A stretch of 64,000 nt of DNA from CBDFGK01 sp965247075 (GTDB lineage: Bacteria > Pseudomonadota > Gammaproteobacteria > Pseudomonadales > Halieaceae). Made by a program: the position numbers and the translations under genes. The stretch is from contig CBDFGK010000002.1 in NCBI GenBank assembly GCA_965247075.1, forward strand, positions 1,550,001 to 1,614,000, in the 5' to 3' direction. Below, in pieces: positions 52,223 to 60,410 of this stretch (its first letter is position 1; each line of letters starts with the position of its first letter). The notes below the pieces were generated by a model, which did no database searches, had not been told where the DNA came from, and worked only from the letters and a program-made list of their open reading frames with translations.

Positions 52223-53263
52223 CTACTGCGTTGCTGTCAGGTCGGGCCAGGTATCGGCCAGCCGGTAACCACCCGGCCAGGGGTCTTCCGGGTCCAGTGT
52301 GTGCCGGTGAGTCCCGGTAATCCAGGCCCTGCCAGAGATCAGCGGCACAATTGCCGGGCGATCTCCGACCGTAATGATTTCGTCAATCGTACAGGAGAAC
52401 TGTGAGCCGATGACCGATTCTGCGATATAGCGATCGCCCTTGGCCATCAATCCCCGGCTGTGTAAAAGCGCCATACGCGCGGAGCAACCCGTACCAGTGG
52501 GGCTGCGATCCAGCTTACCCGGCTGAATTGCCACGGTATTACGGCCGGTCCACGCGCCCTCTTCCTGGCGCAGGGGGCCGGCAATCTGGCAAAACGAAAT
52601 ATGCTTCCAGGCGGGGTTTTCCGGGTGATGAAAGCCCAGTTGTTCGTTGGCGGCATTGCTTATGGCAATGCCCGCCACGGCCATCTCGCGGGCTTCATCG
52701 GTGGTAATCGCAAAGCCCAGCGCCTCGGCATCAACAATCACCAAGCTGTCTCCACCATAGGCCGTATCAACCCGCAGGCTGCCCATACCGGGCACTTCTA
52801 TCATGGCGTCGAGTTGGTCGACAAAGGAGGCAACATTGCGCACCGTAATGCGCCTGGCCTTGCCACCCTCACAATCGGCAACAATGCGCACCAGGCCACC
52901 GGGAGCTTCCAGTGTCATACGGGTCTGTGGCTCCTGCATGGGGACAATGCCCGTCTCCAGCAATACCGTAGCAACACATATGCTGTTGGAACCGGACATG
53001 GGCGGCGTATCTTCGGGCTCCATGATGATCCAGCCCATTTGCGCAGCGGGGTGTTTGGCGGGCACCAGCAAATTGACGTGCCGGAATACACCGCCCCTGG
53101 GCTCATTGAGAACAAAATTACGCAGAGTCTCATCCTCGGCGATCCAGCGGGATTGTTCCCAGATCGTCTCACCCGGCGGCGGTGCTACACCACCGACAAT
53201 CACATCGCCGACTTCGCCCTCCGCATGGCAACTAACCACATGAATGACGTTCTCATCCGTCAT
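52223..53263 (-). CDS. Proline racemase superfamily protein with Ser/Thr in place of both catalytic Cys
   Basis: A 346-residue member of the proline racemase / hydroxyproline epimerase / trans-3-hydroxyproline dehydratase superfamily. In racemases and epimerases two Cys act as general acid-base. Here the first site reads PPMSGSNSICVAT, with Ser for Cys and without the usual His two residues later. The second reads DRSPTGTGCSARM, with Thr for Cys. A simple proline racemase is therefore unlikely; dehydratase-like or other chemistry is more likely. It overlaps the upstream glycerophosphodiesterase gene by 4 bp in a ppk-led operon. Confidence 0.85.
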   Translation of the reverse strand: MTDENVIHVVSCHAEGEVGDVIVGGVAPPPGETIWEQSRWIAEDETLRNFVLNEPRGGVFRHVNLLVPAKHPAAQMGWIIMEPEDTPPMSGSNSICVATVLLETGIVPMQEPQTRMTLEAPGGLVRIVADCEGGKARRITVRNVASFVDQLDAMIEVPGMGSLRVDTAYGGDSLVIVDAEALGFAITTDEAREMAVAGIAISNAANEQLGFHHPENPAWKHISFCQIAGPLRQEEGAWTGRNTVAIQPGKLDRSPTGTGCSARMALLHSRGLMAKGDRYIAESVIGSQFSCTIDEIITVGDRPAIVPLISGRAWITGTHRHTLDPEDPWPGGYRLADTWPDLTATQ

Positions 53264-54201
53264 CGTAAGCCTCTCTCTTGCAGATAGCGCACGGTCAAAT
53301 CCGTGTGGTCGGTAAATAGCCCATCTATCTGTATCTTTTTGAAGAAGAGATCGAGTAAGGCGTTATAGCCGGCAATGCTGCGGGGCAACTGATCGGCGCG
53401 AAAGGTGAAGCCGTGTACCGGTAAGCCGGCCTGCTGCGCATAGGCCACGAACTCCGGCGCGTCGGCAAGGCGGCGTATCCATACACCCACACCATCGGCA
53501 TATTCTGCAATTCTGCGCGCCCGCTGCTCGGTCAAATCGTCATCCTTGAGCAGTTGGATGAGCCTTATCTCCGTGTGATCATTCAACAGCCGCAGAGTGG
53601 ACGCATCAAAGCACTGCAAATACACCCGGTCTTCAGAATCCCGATAGCCGTAGGCATACAACTGCCGTAACACGGCGCCGACAATATCTGCCTTTTGCTG
53701 CGCATGAAACTGCGGGTGTTTTAACTCAACATAAATGCCCACCTCGCGGCCGGTGCTGCGGTTGAGGCCCTGTATCAACTGAATTTCCTCCGCCAGGGTG
53801 GGTACTCGCAGAATTACTGTGCCGGTGGGAAAACGGTCCGGAAAAACCGCCTCACCCCGGTCGTCGCGGCGCTCTCCCACCAACAGTTGTTTTACCTCGG
53901 CGAGGGTGAAATCAATCGCATAGTAATGCCCATCCTCGCGCATTCTGGCGGGGAATTTTGTGGCCACATCGGTAGTGTGCTCCAACACCACGTCGTGCAG
54001 GACAATGGGCACCTCATCGCGGGTTAGCACCACATCCTGTTCAATATAATCGGCGCCCATAGCGTGTGCCATGGCTACCGCCGGCAGTGTATGTTCGGGC
54101 GCATAGCCGCTGGCACCACGGTGTGCGATAACCAGCGTATCGCCGGCAAGAGATCTGCCACAGGCGATCAGCGCCACCAATAATGTCATCAGCCGCATCA
54201 T
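53260..54201 (-). CDS. Glycerophosphodiester phosphodiesterase, periplasmic (GlpQ-like)
   Basis: Hydrolyses glycerophosphodiesters to glycerol-3-phosphate and an alcohol. The 313-residue protein has a signal peptide ending near GRSLAGD and the GDPD catalytic motifs AHRGASGYAPEHTLPA, DYIEQDVVLTRD and LHDVVLEHTT, with the HxD/E metal ligands. It is coupled by ATGA overlaps to ppk upstream and to the racemase-family gene downstream. Together with ppk it suggests phosphate handling. An ATG one codon later is equally possible as start. Confidence 0.9.
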   Translation of the reverse strand: MMRLMTLLVALIACGRSLAGDTLVIAHRGASGYAPEHTLPAVAMAHAMGADYIEQDVVLTRDEVPIVLHDVVLEHTTDVATKFPARMREDGHYYAIDFTLAEVKQLLVGERRDDRGEAVFPDRFPTGTVILRVPTLAEEIQLIQGLNRSTGREVGIYVELKHPQFHAQQKADIVGAVLRQLYAYGYRDSEDRVYLQCFDASTLRLLNDHTEIRLIQLLKDDDLTEQRARRIAEYADGVGVWIRRLADAPEFVAYAQQAGLPVHGFTFRADQLPRSIAGYNALLDLFFKKIQIDGLFTDHTDLTVRYLQERGLR

Positions 54202-56324
54202 TTGGGCCTGCGCTTACTGCGACGTTTGCCCGGCCTGCGCATGGCAGACCTGGGATAGCGCGGCAATTTGCCGGTGCTCAGATAGCGGTGAATGCTCTCC
54301 TGGGCGCGAATCTTCACGGTTTTGCCGGTCGGCACGCGCCTGTTTACCTGCCCGGCATCCAGCACCCGCGCCTTGACGTTGTCGTGCCATTGCTGGTCGA
54401 GAATGTCTTGCAGCAGCTTTTGGGCACTGCTGTCAGTGATCGGGCACAACACCTCGACCCGATGCTCCAGGTTGCGGGTCATCAAGTCTGCTGAGCCGAT
54501 GTAGTACAAGGGCTTGCCACGATTGTAAAACACATAGACCCGTGCGTGTTCCAGATAGCGGTCTACAATTTGTACACAAGGGATTTTATCTGATTTTTGT
54601 AAGCTACACATACCACGAATAATAAGTTGAACATCGACACCTGCATCGCTGGCTTCATACAATTTCTTGGCAATATCCACATCGACCAGGTTATTGCATT
54701 TGAGCGTCATGGAGGCCTGATAACCATCGCGGGCATTTTCGATCTCCCGGTCCATCAAATCCACCAGGCCGGAACGTGAAGTGTGCGGAGATACCAATAA
54801 TTTGCGATAACCGGGCCGCTTGTAGTTGTAGCGCAAAAAGTCAAAGACGTTGAATACGTCTTTGCCAATATCCTGGTCATAGGTTAGCAAACTGAAATCA
54901 GCGTATGAACGGGCTGTGTTTTCATTGAAATTGCCGGTGCCGATATGGCTATAAAAGCGCATCCCTCCTTCTTCCCGGCGCTCTACCAACAACAACTTGC
55001 TGTGTACCTTGAGGCCGGGCACACCAAACATAACTTCAATGCCGCTGTCTGCGAGACGCATCGCCCAACTGATATTGGCCTCTTCGTCAAAGCGTGCCTG
55101 CAATTCCACTATCGCCAGCACCCGCTTGCCGTTCTGTACTGCATTGATGAGGGCATCACAAATACGGGATTTTTTCGCTACCCGGTACAAGCAAATTTTA
55201 ATCTGGGTAACGTCCGGGTCCAGCGCCGCCGTTTTCACGAAGTTAATGATGTAGTCGAAGGGGTGGTATGGGTAATAGAGCAATATATCCCGCTGGTGAA
55301 TATTCTTGAAAATGCTGCTAGGCCCTTCCAGGCGCGGCACCGGTATGGGCGACAAGGGCTTGAACTCAAGGTTCCCGGGACCGACAAAGGGGAAGGCCAT
55401 GAAGTCTCTGGAGTTGTGATAACGTCTGCCGGGAATGGTGGAATCGTACTTACCAATATTGAAGTGCTTGGCTAGGTACTCCAACAGGCGCTTGGGCATA
55501 GCGCTGTCGTAGACGAATCGCACTGCTTCCGCCTTGCGTCGTTGTTTGAGACTGGTCGCCATTTTTTCAATCAGACTCTCCTTTATATCCGTATCCAGCT
55601 CCAGCTCCGCATCCCGCGAAAATTTGATGGTATAGGCGGTACAGCGACTAATAGGCATGACATCACGAAATACCTGCGGCATACAAAAGCGAATGATATT
55701 GTCCAACACGATGAATACGGTGCCGCGCTTGCCTTTCTTGCGGGGTATTTCAATAAAGCGCGGCAGACGGTCGGTGGGCACTTCCACCAAGGCATAATGG
55801 TTATCTCGCCCCGAGCGAATATCCACCGCCAGGTAAATTGATTCATCGGTGAGGTTATGTAGCCGGCGTTGGCTTAGCAGCAGAATTGGTTCCAGTTCCG
55901 GCAGCACATTATCGGCAAAGTAGGCTTGCACAAATTGCGCCTGCCCCTCGTCCAACTGGGTTTCATTCACTATGTAGATGCCACGCCGACGCAGCTCTGG
56001 CAACAGGTGGTCATAGGTTTTATCAAACTTCTTTTGCAGGGCCACAACCTGGTTCTGAATATCCTCCAACAGCTCTGTGTACTGCTGCTTGCCGGTGGAC
56101 GAGACCAGCGACACCAGGCGGCGTACCTCAGCCACCTGCACGCGAAAGAATTCATCGAGGTTATTGGAAAACATACCCAGGTAGCGCAAGCGTTGCACCA
56201 CCGGCACGGAGGAGTCTGCCGCCTCCTGCAGCACCCGTTCATTGAATGACAGCCAGCTCAGCTCGCGGGGCATGAACAGACTATCGTCCAGGTTCCCCAT
56301 GCGACGCTTGATGGGATTTACCAT
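54198..56324 (-). CDS. ppk: Polyphosphate kinase 1
   Basis: Makes inorganic polyphosphate reversibly from ATP. The 708 residues are standard for PPK1. The N-terminal domain holds FMPRELSWLSFNERVL and FSNNLDEFFRVQVAE. The catalytic phospho-accepting His is in GLKVHSKLLLV, followed by HIGTGNFNENTARSY. The C-terminus is very basic (KRRSKRRPK). It is the first gene of a three-gene overlapping operon. Three 14-bp tandem repeats lie 25-66 bp upstream of the ATG. Confidence 0.95.
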   Translation of the reverse strand: MVNPIKRRMGNLDDSLFMPRELSWLSFNERVLQEAADSSVPVVQRLRYLGMFSNNLDEFFRVQVAEVRRLVSLVSSTGKQQYTELLEDIQNQVVALQKKFDKTYDHLLPELRRRGIYIVNETQLDEGQAQFVQAYFADNVLPELEPILLLSQRRLHNLTDESIYLAVDIRSGRDNHYALVEVPTDRLPRFIEIPRKKGKRGTVFIVLDNIIRFCMPQVFRDVMPISRCTAYTIKFSRDAELELDTDIKESLIEKMATSLKQRRKAEAVRFVYDSAMPKRLLEYLAKHFNIGKYDSTIPGRRYHNSRDFMAFPFVGPGNLEFKPLSPIPVPRLEGPSSIFKNIHQRDILLYYPYHPFDYIINFVKTAALDPDVTQIKICLYRVAKKSRICDALINAVQNGKRVLAIVELQARFDEEANISWAMRLADSGIEVMFGVPGLKVHSKLLLVERREEGGMRFYSHIGTGNFNENTARSYADFSLLTYDQDIGKDVFNVFDFLRYNYKRPGYRKLLVSPHTSRSGLVDLMDREIENARDGYQASMTLKCNNLVDVDIAKKLYEASDAGVDVQLIIRGMCSLQKSDKIPCVQIVDRYLEHARVYVFYNRGKPLYYIGSADLMTRNLEHRVEVLCPITDSSAQKLLQDILDQQWHDNVKARVLDAGQVNRRVPTGKTVKIRAQESIHRYLSTGKLPRYPRSAMRRPGKRRSKRRPK

Positions 56325-56348
56325 TATCTTTCCTTAACTACCACTTCT

Positions 56349-56390
56349 ATTTACGACCAGGCATTTACGACCAGGCATTTACGATCAGGC
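56349..56390. repeat. Three tandem 14-bp repeats upstream of ppk
   Basis: ATTTACGACCAGGC occurs three times without gaps, the third copy with one change (GATC for GACC). The repeat block lies 25 bp before the ppk ATG, where a promoter or leader is expected. The period is 14 bp, unlike the 11-bp period of a Pho box. Confidence 0.75.
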
Positions 56391-56606
56391 AACAGATCAA
56401 GCGCGGAATTTTTCACCGCGTGAAACTGCCAGTCCCGTGGATAACGTCCTTCACTTCCCACTGGTTAGCGGTGACGCTTACGAACTACGCATGCTACCCA
56501 ATAATAGACCATGAAGAACCAAAAGGTTGCGCGGTGGTTCAAACCAATTTGGGTATACTGGCTATCGGTATAAATGCTGCTCTCAATAGCCACAGAGGAT
56601 TATTGT

Positions 56607-56759
56607 ATGATCAACAGCGGTGACAACCGGTTGATAGTTAACCGTGAACATGTGCCGGATATGCAATCGACCAATGGCATCCCCGATGTGGATGCACCCA
56701 ACAGGGAATCTGCCCGTGATGACTCCGACCCTTCATGTACCTGCATTGCCAAGGCGTGA
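56607..56759 (+). CDS. Possible small protein, 50 residues, unknown function
   Basis: An ATG with an AGAGGA ribosome site 7 nt upstream opens a 50-codon frame. The product is hydrophilic and acidic in the middle (DVDAPNRESARDDSD), with CxC near the end. It stops 4 bp before the serine hydrolase ATG, so it could be a leader peptide or simply chance. I recognise no family. Confidence 0.35.
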   Translation: MINSGDNRLIVNREHVPDMQSTNGIPDVDAPNRESARDDSDPSCTCIAKA

Positions 56760-56763
56760 ATCT

Positions 56764-58038
56764 ATGAGCAAATTTATTTTTTCTGCGCTGTTGTTTTTGT
56801 CCGCAGCGGCCACTGCCGCTCCACAGACCGTCATGCAGGGCGTACCACCAAGTCGTGACAGCCAGGCCACATTCCAGAATTATCGCGATGCCCCTTTCAG
56901 CCGGTGGACCTTTCGCAACGCCGGCGCACCCATGAACGTGGTGATGGTGCCGCGCGCAGGCACTATTCACCGGTTTGACAAGGGCGGTATTGGCGGTTGG
57001 GACAGTGCTGCCTTTGACGAGGTGTTTGCCGACAACTACGGCGATGGCGTGATTGTTATTCGCGGCAATCAAATTCTGCACGAGCAGTACTTCAACGAGT
57101 TCAATCGCCACTCGCAACATATCTGGTTCTCGATGACCAAATCCCTGGTCTCCGCCGCCTTTGGCAATATTCTTGTGACTGGCGACGTCGATCTGCAGGA
57201 CTCCCCCGCCGACATCATCCCCGAGCTCGCCGATAGCGGCTTTGCCCGTACTACCGTGCAACAAGTGCTCAATCACACCAGCGCCATCGATTTTCACGAA
57301 ACCTACACCGATTACAAATCCGATTTCTTTCTTCACTACGCACCGGCCATGAATATGGGCTGGTTGCCGGGCGCGGCGGATGTACAGCCGGATGATGCTG
57401 ATATCTACGGCGTACACGATTTTCTCGCCAAATTTATCAAACCCGATCCAAAGCTGAGACCCGGTACGCTGTTTGATTACAATTCAGCCAATGCAGACTT
57501 ATTGGGTTGGCTGATCGCCAGGGCCAGCGGCATGCCGCTGCAGGAATACATACAGAAAACCATCTGGTCAAAGCTGGGAGCAGAGCACGATGCCTACCTG
57601 CTGGTAGACCGCGCCTTTATGCCAGTGGCGACCGGTGGCATGAATACCACCCTGCGCGATGCTGCCAGGTTCGGCATGATGATGCGTGATCGCGGCGAGT
57701 TTAACGGTCAGCAGGTGATCCCCGCGGTATGGGTAGACCAAACCCTCAAGCTCAACCGGCGCAATATTTCCAATATGGGCCGCAACAGGAAGTATCGCGG
57801 CGAACCCTGGCTGGCCTACCACAACATGTGGTGGGTGTTGAACGCGAACCCTGGCGAGTATTGTGCCGTAGGCATACACGGCCAGGTCATCTACATCAAC
57901 AGGGCCGCCAACACGGTCATGGTCTGGTTCTCCAGCCAGCCCACCGCGTCATCGGCGCAAAACGCCAACTTTCATGCCAAGCTGGATGCCGGCAGAGCCC
58001 TGGCGAAACAACTGGCAGGAAACCAGCCCCCAAAATAG
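56764..58038 (+). CDS. Periplasmic serine hydrolase, beta-lactamase / esterase family VIII type
   Basis: A 424-residue exported hydrolase. The ATG at 56764 gives a clean signal peptide ending around AATAAPQ. The SxxK motif is SMTKSLVS and the Tyr motif is in FDYNSANADLLGW. A third HG element is GIHGQVIY near the C-terminus. This set fits class C-like esterases and 6-aminohexanoate-dimer hydrolase relatives more than true antibiotic-degrading enzymes. The substrate is unknown. Its last codons overlap an SDR remnant on the other strand. Confidence 0.85.
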   Translation: MSKFIFSALLFLSAAATAAPQTVMQGVPPSRDSQATFQNYRDAPFSRWTFRNAGAPMNVVMVPRAGTIHRFDKGGIGGWDSAAFDEVFADNYGDGVIVIRGNQILHEQYFNEFNRHSQHIWFSMTKSLVSAAFGNILVTGDVDLQDSPADIIPELADSGFARTTVQQVLNHTSAIDFHETYTDYKSDFFLHYAPAMNMGWLPGAADVQPDDADIYGVHDFLAKFIKPDPKLRPGTLFDYNSANADLLGWLIARASGMPLQEYIQKTIWSKLGAEHDAYLLVDRAFMPVATGGMNTTLRDAARFGMMMRDRGEFNGQQVIPAVWVDQTLKLNRRNISNMGRNRKYRGEPWLAYHNMWWVLNANPGEYCAVGIHGQVIYINRAANTVMVWFSSQPTASSAQNANFHAKLDAGRALAKQLAGNQPPK

Positions 58039-58180
58039 ACACCGCCATTAATGTGCCAGGTCTGGCCGGGCGCTCGGGTTCACCAATGGCGACTTTGGCC
58101 CCCTCTTCGCACAATCGCCGCGCCATTGCCGCGCCGATACCGGTGGCACCACCACAAACAACAATGACCTTGTCCGTCAG
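58032..58180 (-). pseudogene. Short-chain dehydrogenase (SDR) remnant with a large internal deletion
   Basis: Reading the minus strand from 58180, the first 35 codons give KVIVVCGGATGIGAAMARRL and end in AKVAIGE, a typical SDR N-terminus with the GxxxGxG cofactor site. About 15 codons later another frame gives GQTWHINGGVYF, the typical SDR C-terminus. The roughly 200 residues between, including the YxxxK site, are missing. There is no clear start or stop. It is a relic. Confidence 0.65.
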
Positions 58181-58260
58181 GTATTATTATTGGAACCCCT
58201 GGGGATTCAAAGTGCGCGCGGTATAACGAATAATACCCCCTCCACAACAGGGAGCAGAAT

Positions 58261-59127
58261 ATGGCCATGCCGGCAGATATCGGGATCATTGATCTCATGA
58301 TGGGTATTCCCAGCGACGAAAAGAACCATTGGTACGACTACATGAAACCCATGTTTTTGGACGAGGAAAGCCGCAGCATGTTCAGCATGCCGGCCCAGTA
58401 CATGTTCAATGTGCCGGACCTTGCCGATATTAGCGATGGATTGGCCTACACCATTGAGCAGATGGACAAGCACGGTATCGCACGCTCCATGATCGGCATC
58501 AATGGCGAGCCGGAACGGGTCCACGAAAGCGCCATCAGGGCACACCCAGACCGCTTCTTTGCCAGCTACGAGTGCAATCCCAACCTGGGTATGGAAGAGG
58601 TGCGCAAGATACGCCGTCTCAAGGATGAGTATGACATCAAGGCGGTAACAGCCTTTCCGTCTGGCACTAACCCGCAGGCCCCCATCAACGACAAGCGCTG
58701 GTACCCCATTTACGCCGCCTGCGTAGACCTGGATTTTCCCATTTGCATTTGCGTGGGTGTGCCCGGCCCGCGCCTGCCCATGGAACCGCAAAAAGTCGAA
58801 CACCTGGATGAGGTGTGCCGGTTTTTTCCCGAATTAAAAATCGTCATGCGCCACGGCGGCGAACCATGGACCGAGCTGGCCTGCAAGCTGATGCTCAAAT
58901 ACCCTAACCTGTACTACTCCACCAGCGCATTTGCGCCCCGCCACTACCCGCAGGATATTATCAACTACGCTAACACCCGCGGCGCAGACAAGATCATGTA
59001 CGCGGGCTATTACCCCATGGGTATATCCCTGGACCGCACCTTTACAGACATGCCCACGGTGCCTTTCAAAGCGGAGGTGTGGCCGAAGTTTCTGCGCGAT
59101 AATGCAATCAGGGTGTTTGGCCGGTAA
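58261..59127 (+). CDS. Amidohydrolase-2 family protein lacking the N-terminal HxH
   Basis: A 288-residue TIM-barrel protein of the amidohydrolase_2 family. It contains HPDRFFASYECNPN, MRHGGEPWTELA and YYSTSAFAPRHYPQDI. Where most members have an N-terminal HxH metal pair it reads IDLMMG, and where a late Asp is expected it reads MYAGYYPMG. So the standard metal site appears incomplete. A GGGAG ribosome site lies upstream. The substrate and even catalysis are uncertain; related decarboxylases and hydrolases share the fold. Confidence 0.8.
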   Translation: MAMPADIGIIDLMMGIPSDEKNHWYDYMKPMFLDEESRSMFSMPAQYMFNVPDLADISDGLAYTIEQMDKHGIARSMIGINGEPERVHESAIRAHPDRFFASYECNPNLGMEEVRKIRRLKDEYDIKAVTAFPSGTNPQAPINDKRWYPIYAACVDLDFPICICVGVPGPRLPMEPQKVEHLDEVCRFFPELKIVMRHGGEPWTELACKLMLKYPNLYYSTSAFAPRHYPQDIINYANTRGADKIMYAGYYPMGISLDRTFTDMPTVPFKAEVWPKFLRDNAIRVFGR

Positions 59128-59171
59128 CTCTGCTATAAATAGCGCTGGCTTATTCATCAGGGAACACCATC

Positions 59172-59788
59172 ATGTTAACCATTCACCACCTGCGCATCGG
59201 GCGTTCAATTTTGCTGTCTGGCTGCTGGAAGAGCTGGAACTGGACTACCAACTCAAGGCGTACCTGCGCCACCCTGAAACCATGCGCGCTCCCCCCGAGC
59301 TCAAGCAAATTCACCCGCTGGGTAAATCGCCGGTTATCGATGATGACGGCCTGATACTGTCTGAATCCGGCGCTATCGCCGCCTATCTGCTGGAAAAACA
59401 CGACCGGCAGCACAAATGCTGGCCCGCTGCCAGCGACCTGCGCACCTGGGCGGAGTACACGCAGTGGCTGCATTACCCGGAAGGATCTGTGTTCACTCCG
59501 TTGTTGCTAAAAATGCTCGCCCTGCGCAGTGGCGAACCCCAGCCCCTGATGGAGGGCTTCGCCAACCCCGAAATAGCCGCACACTTTACTCACATCACCA
59601 ATCAACTCGGTGACAGGGAATTCATCCTCGGTGACAGCTTTAGCGGCGCCGATTTTGGTATTACCTACATGATCAATATGGCAGCAATGCTGGGCCAATT
59701 GGAGCCGTACCCCAAACTGGCCGCCTACCTGCAACGCAACCTGGCCCGACCTGCCTATCTGCGCGCCGTAGAGCGAGCCGTAGAGTAA
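59172..59788 (+). pseudogene. Glutathione S-transferase gene with an early frameshift
   Basis: The ATG at 59172 opens MLTIHHLRIGRS, a normal GST N-terminus. The expected continuation VWLLEELELDYQLKAYLRH is in another frame from about 59205, so a single-base indel lies near 59195-59208. The rest is a complete GST: LGKSPVIDDDGLILSESGAI (glutathione site), then the helical domain with GDSFSGADFGITYM. Without the first part the protein lacks its thiol-binding region. It is either a young pseudogene or a sequencing error. Confidence 0.78.
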
Positions 59789-59795
59789 AGGCATC

Positions 59796-60100
59796 ATGAC
59801 TGCACCGACGGTATTTTATGACCCTACCGCAGAGCCTGGCCGGGCGGAGCAGAAGTTTCGGCAGCGGATATTCTATTTGCTGCGGAACTCTGCGCCCTGA
59901 AAATTGATCTAAAATGCAGTGAAGTTCTTGCGCAGTACTCAAATATCACGGTCTGGTTGGCTACCATGCAAGCCCTGCCCCATTACCGGCAATCTCACAA
60001 AGTGTGGGATGCTGTGGTGCCGCTAATATCCAGGGAGTTGCAGCCACCCGAGGGTGTTCTGGAGTCAGTTACGCCAGCGTGTGAACAAGCACTGCTTTAA
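59796..60100 (+). pseudogene. Second glutathione S-transferase remnant with an internal deletion
   Basis: It starts MTAPTVFYDPTAEP, a GST-like N-terminus, and after about 15 codons loses homology. A different frame then gives SAADILFAAELCALKIDLK and VWLATMQALPHYRQSHKVW, the second half of a GST C-terminal domain, ending at TAA 60098-60100. The thioredoxin-fold domain is almost entirely gone. It lies 8 bp after the first GST gene. Confidence 0.7.
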
Positions 60101-60250
60101 CCTACTGCGATACAATAAAACGACAGGTGTTAGCTTCTAATCCATCAAAATCACATTCAAGGATAACCGGGTGGCTCAGCTCTTCAAGCCACCATGAAAT
60201 TACAGAAAGAATGATGCACTACCTAATAAAAGGTAGATAGGTCGCGTGGT

Positions 60251-60410
60251 ATGACAATTGTTACAGCGAAACGCTTGTTTTCCACAGTACTGGTGCTGGT
60301 GCCTATCCTGGTTTTCATGCGCTTCATACCTATCGAAAATATGAGCAGTGCCGGCCTCCTGCTTACTATCGGCTTAATGGCCATCCCGATTGCTATTCAT
60401 CGGTTGGAGT
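60251..60410 (+). pseudogene. 5' part of a membrane-protein gene split by the IS4 element
   Basis: Codons 1-53 of a frame that begins MTIVTAKRLFSTVLVLVPIL, with two hydrophobic helices (about 10-24 and 33-50), and ends HRLE. In the present sequence the frame continues five codons into the IS and stops at 60427, giving a 58-residue product. If the IS and one copy of the 9-bp duplication are removed, it joins in frame to the ORF at 61738-63354, giving 589 residues. The ribosome site is weak. Confidence 0.75.
60402..60410. repeat. 9-bp target duplication of the IS4 element, left copy
   Basis: GGTTGGAGT directly before the left inverted repeat; the identical right copy is at 61736-61744. Confidence 0.88.

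Noticed and set aside
60170..60193. Hairpin GGTGGCT / AGCCACC upstream of the split membrane-protein gene
   Set aside because: No T-run follows for a terminator, and nothing supports an integron attC or riboswitch.
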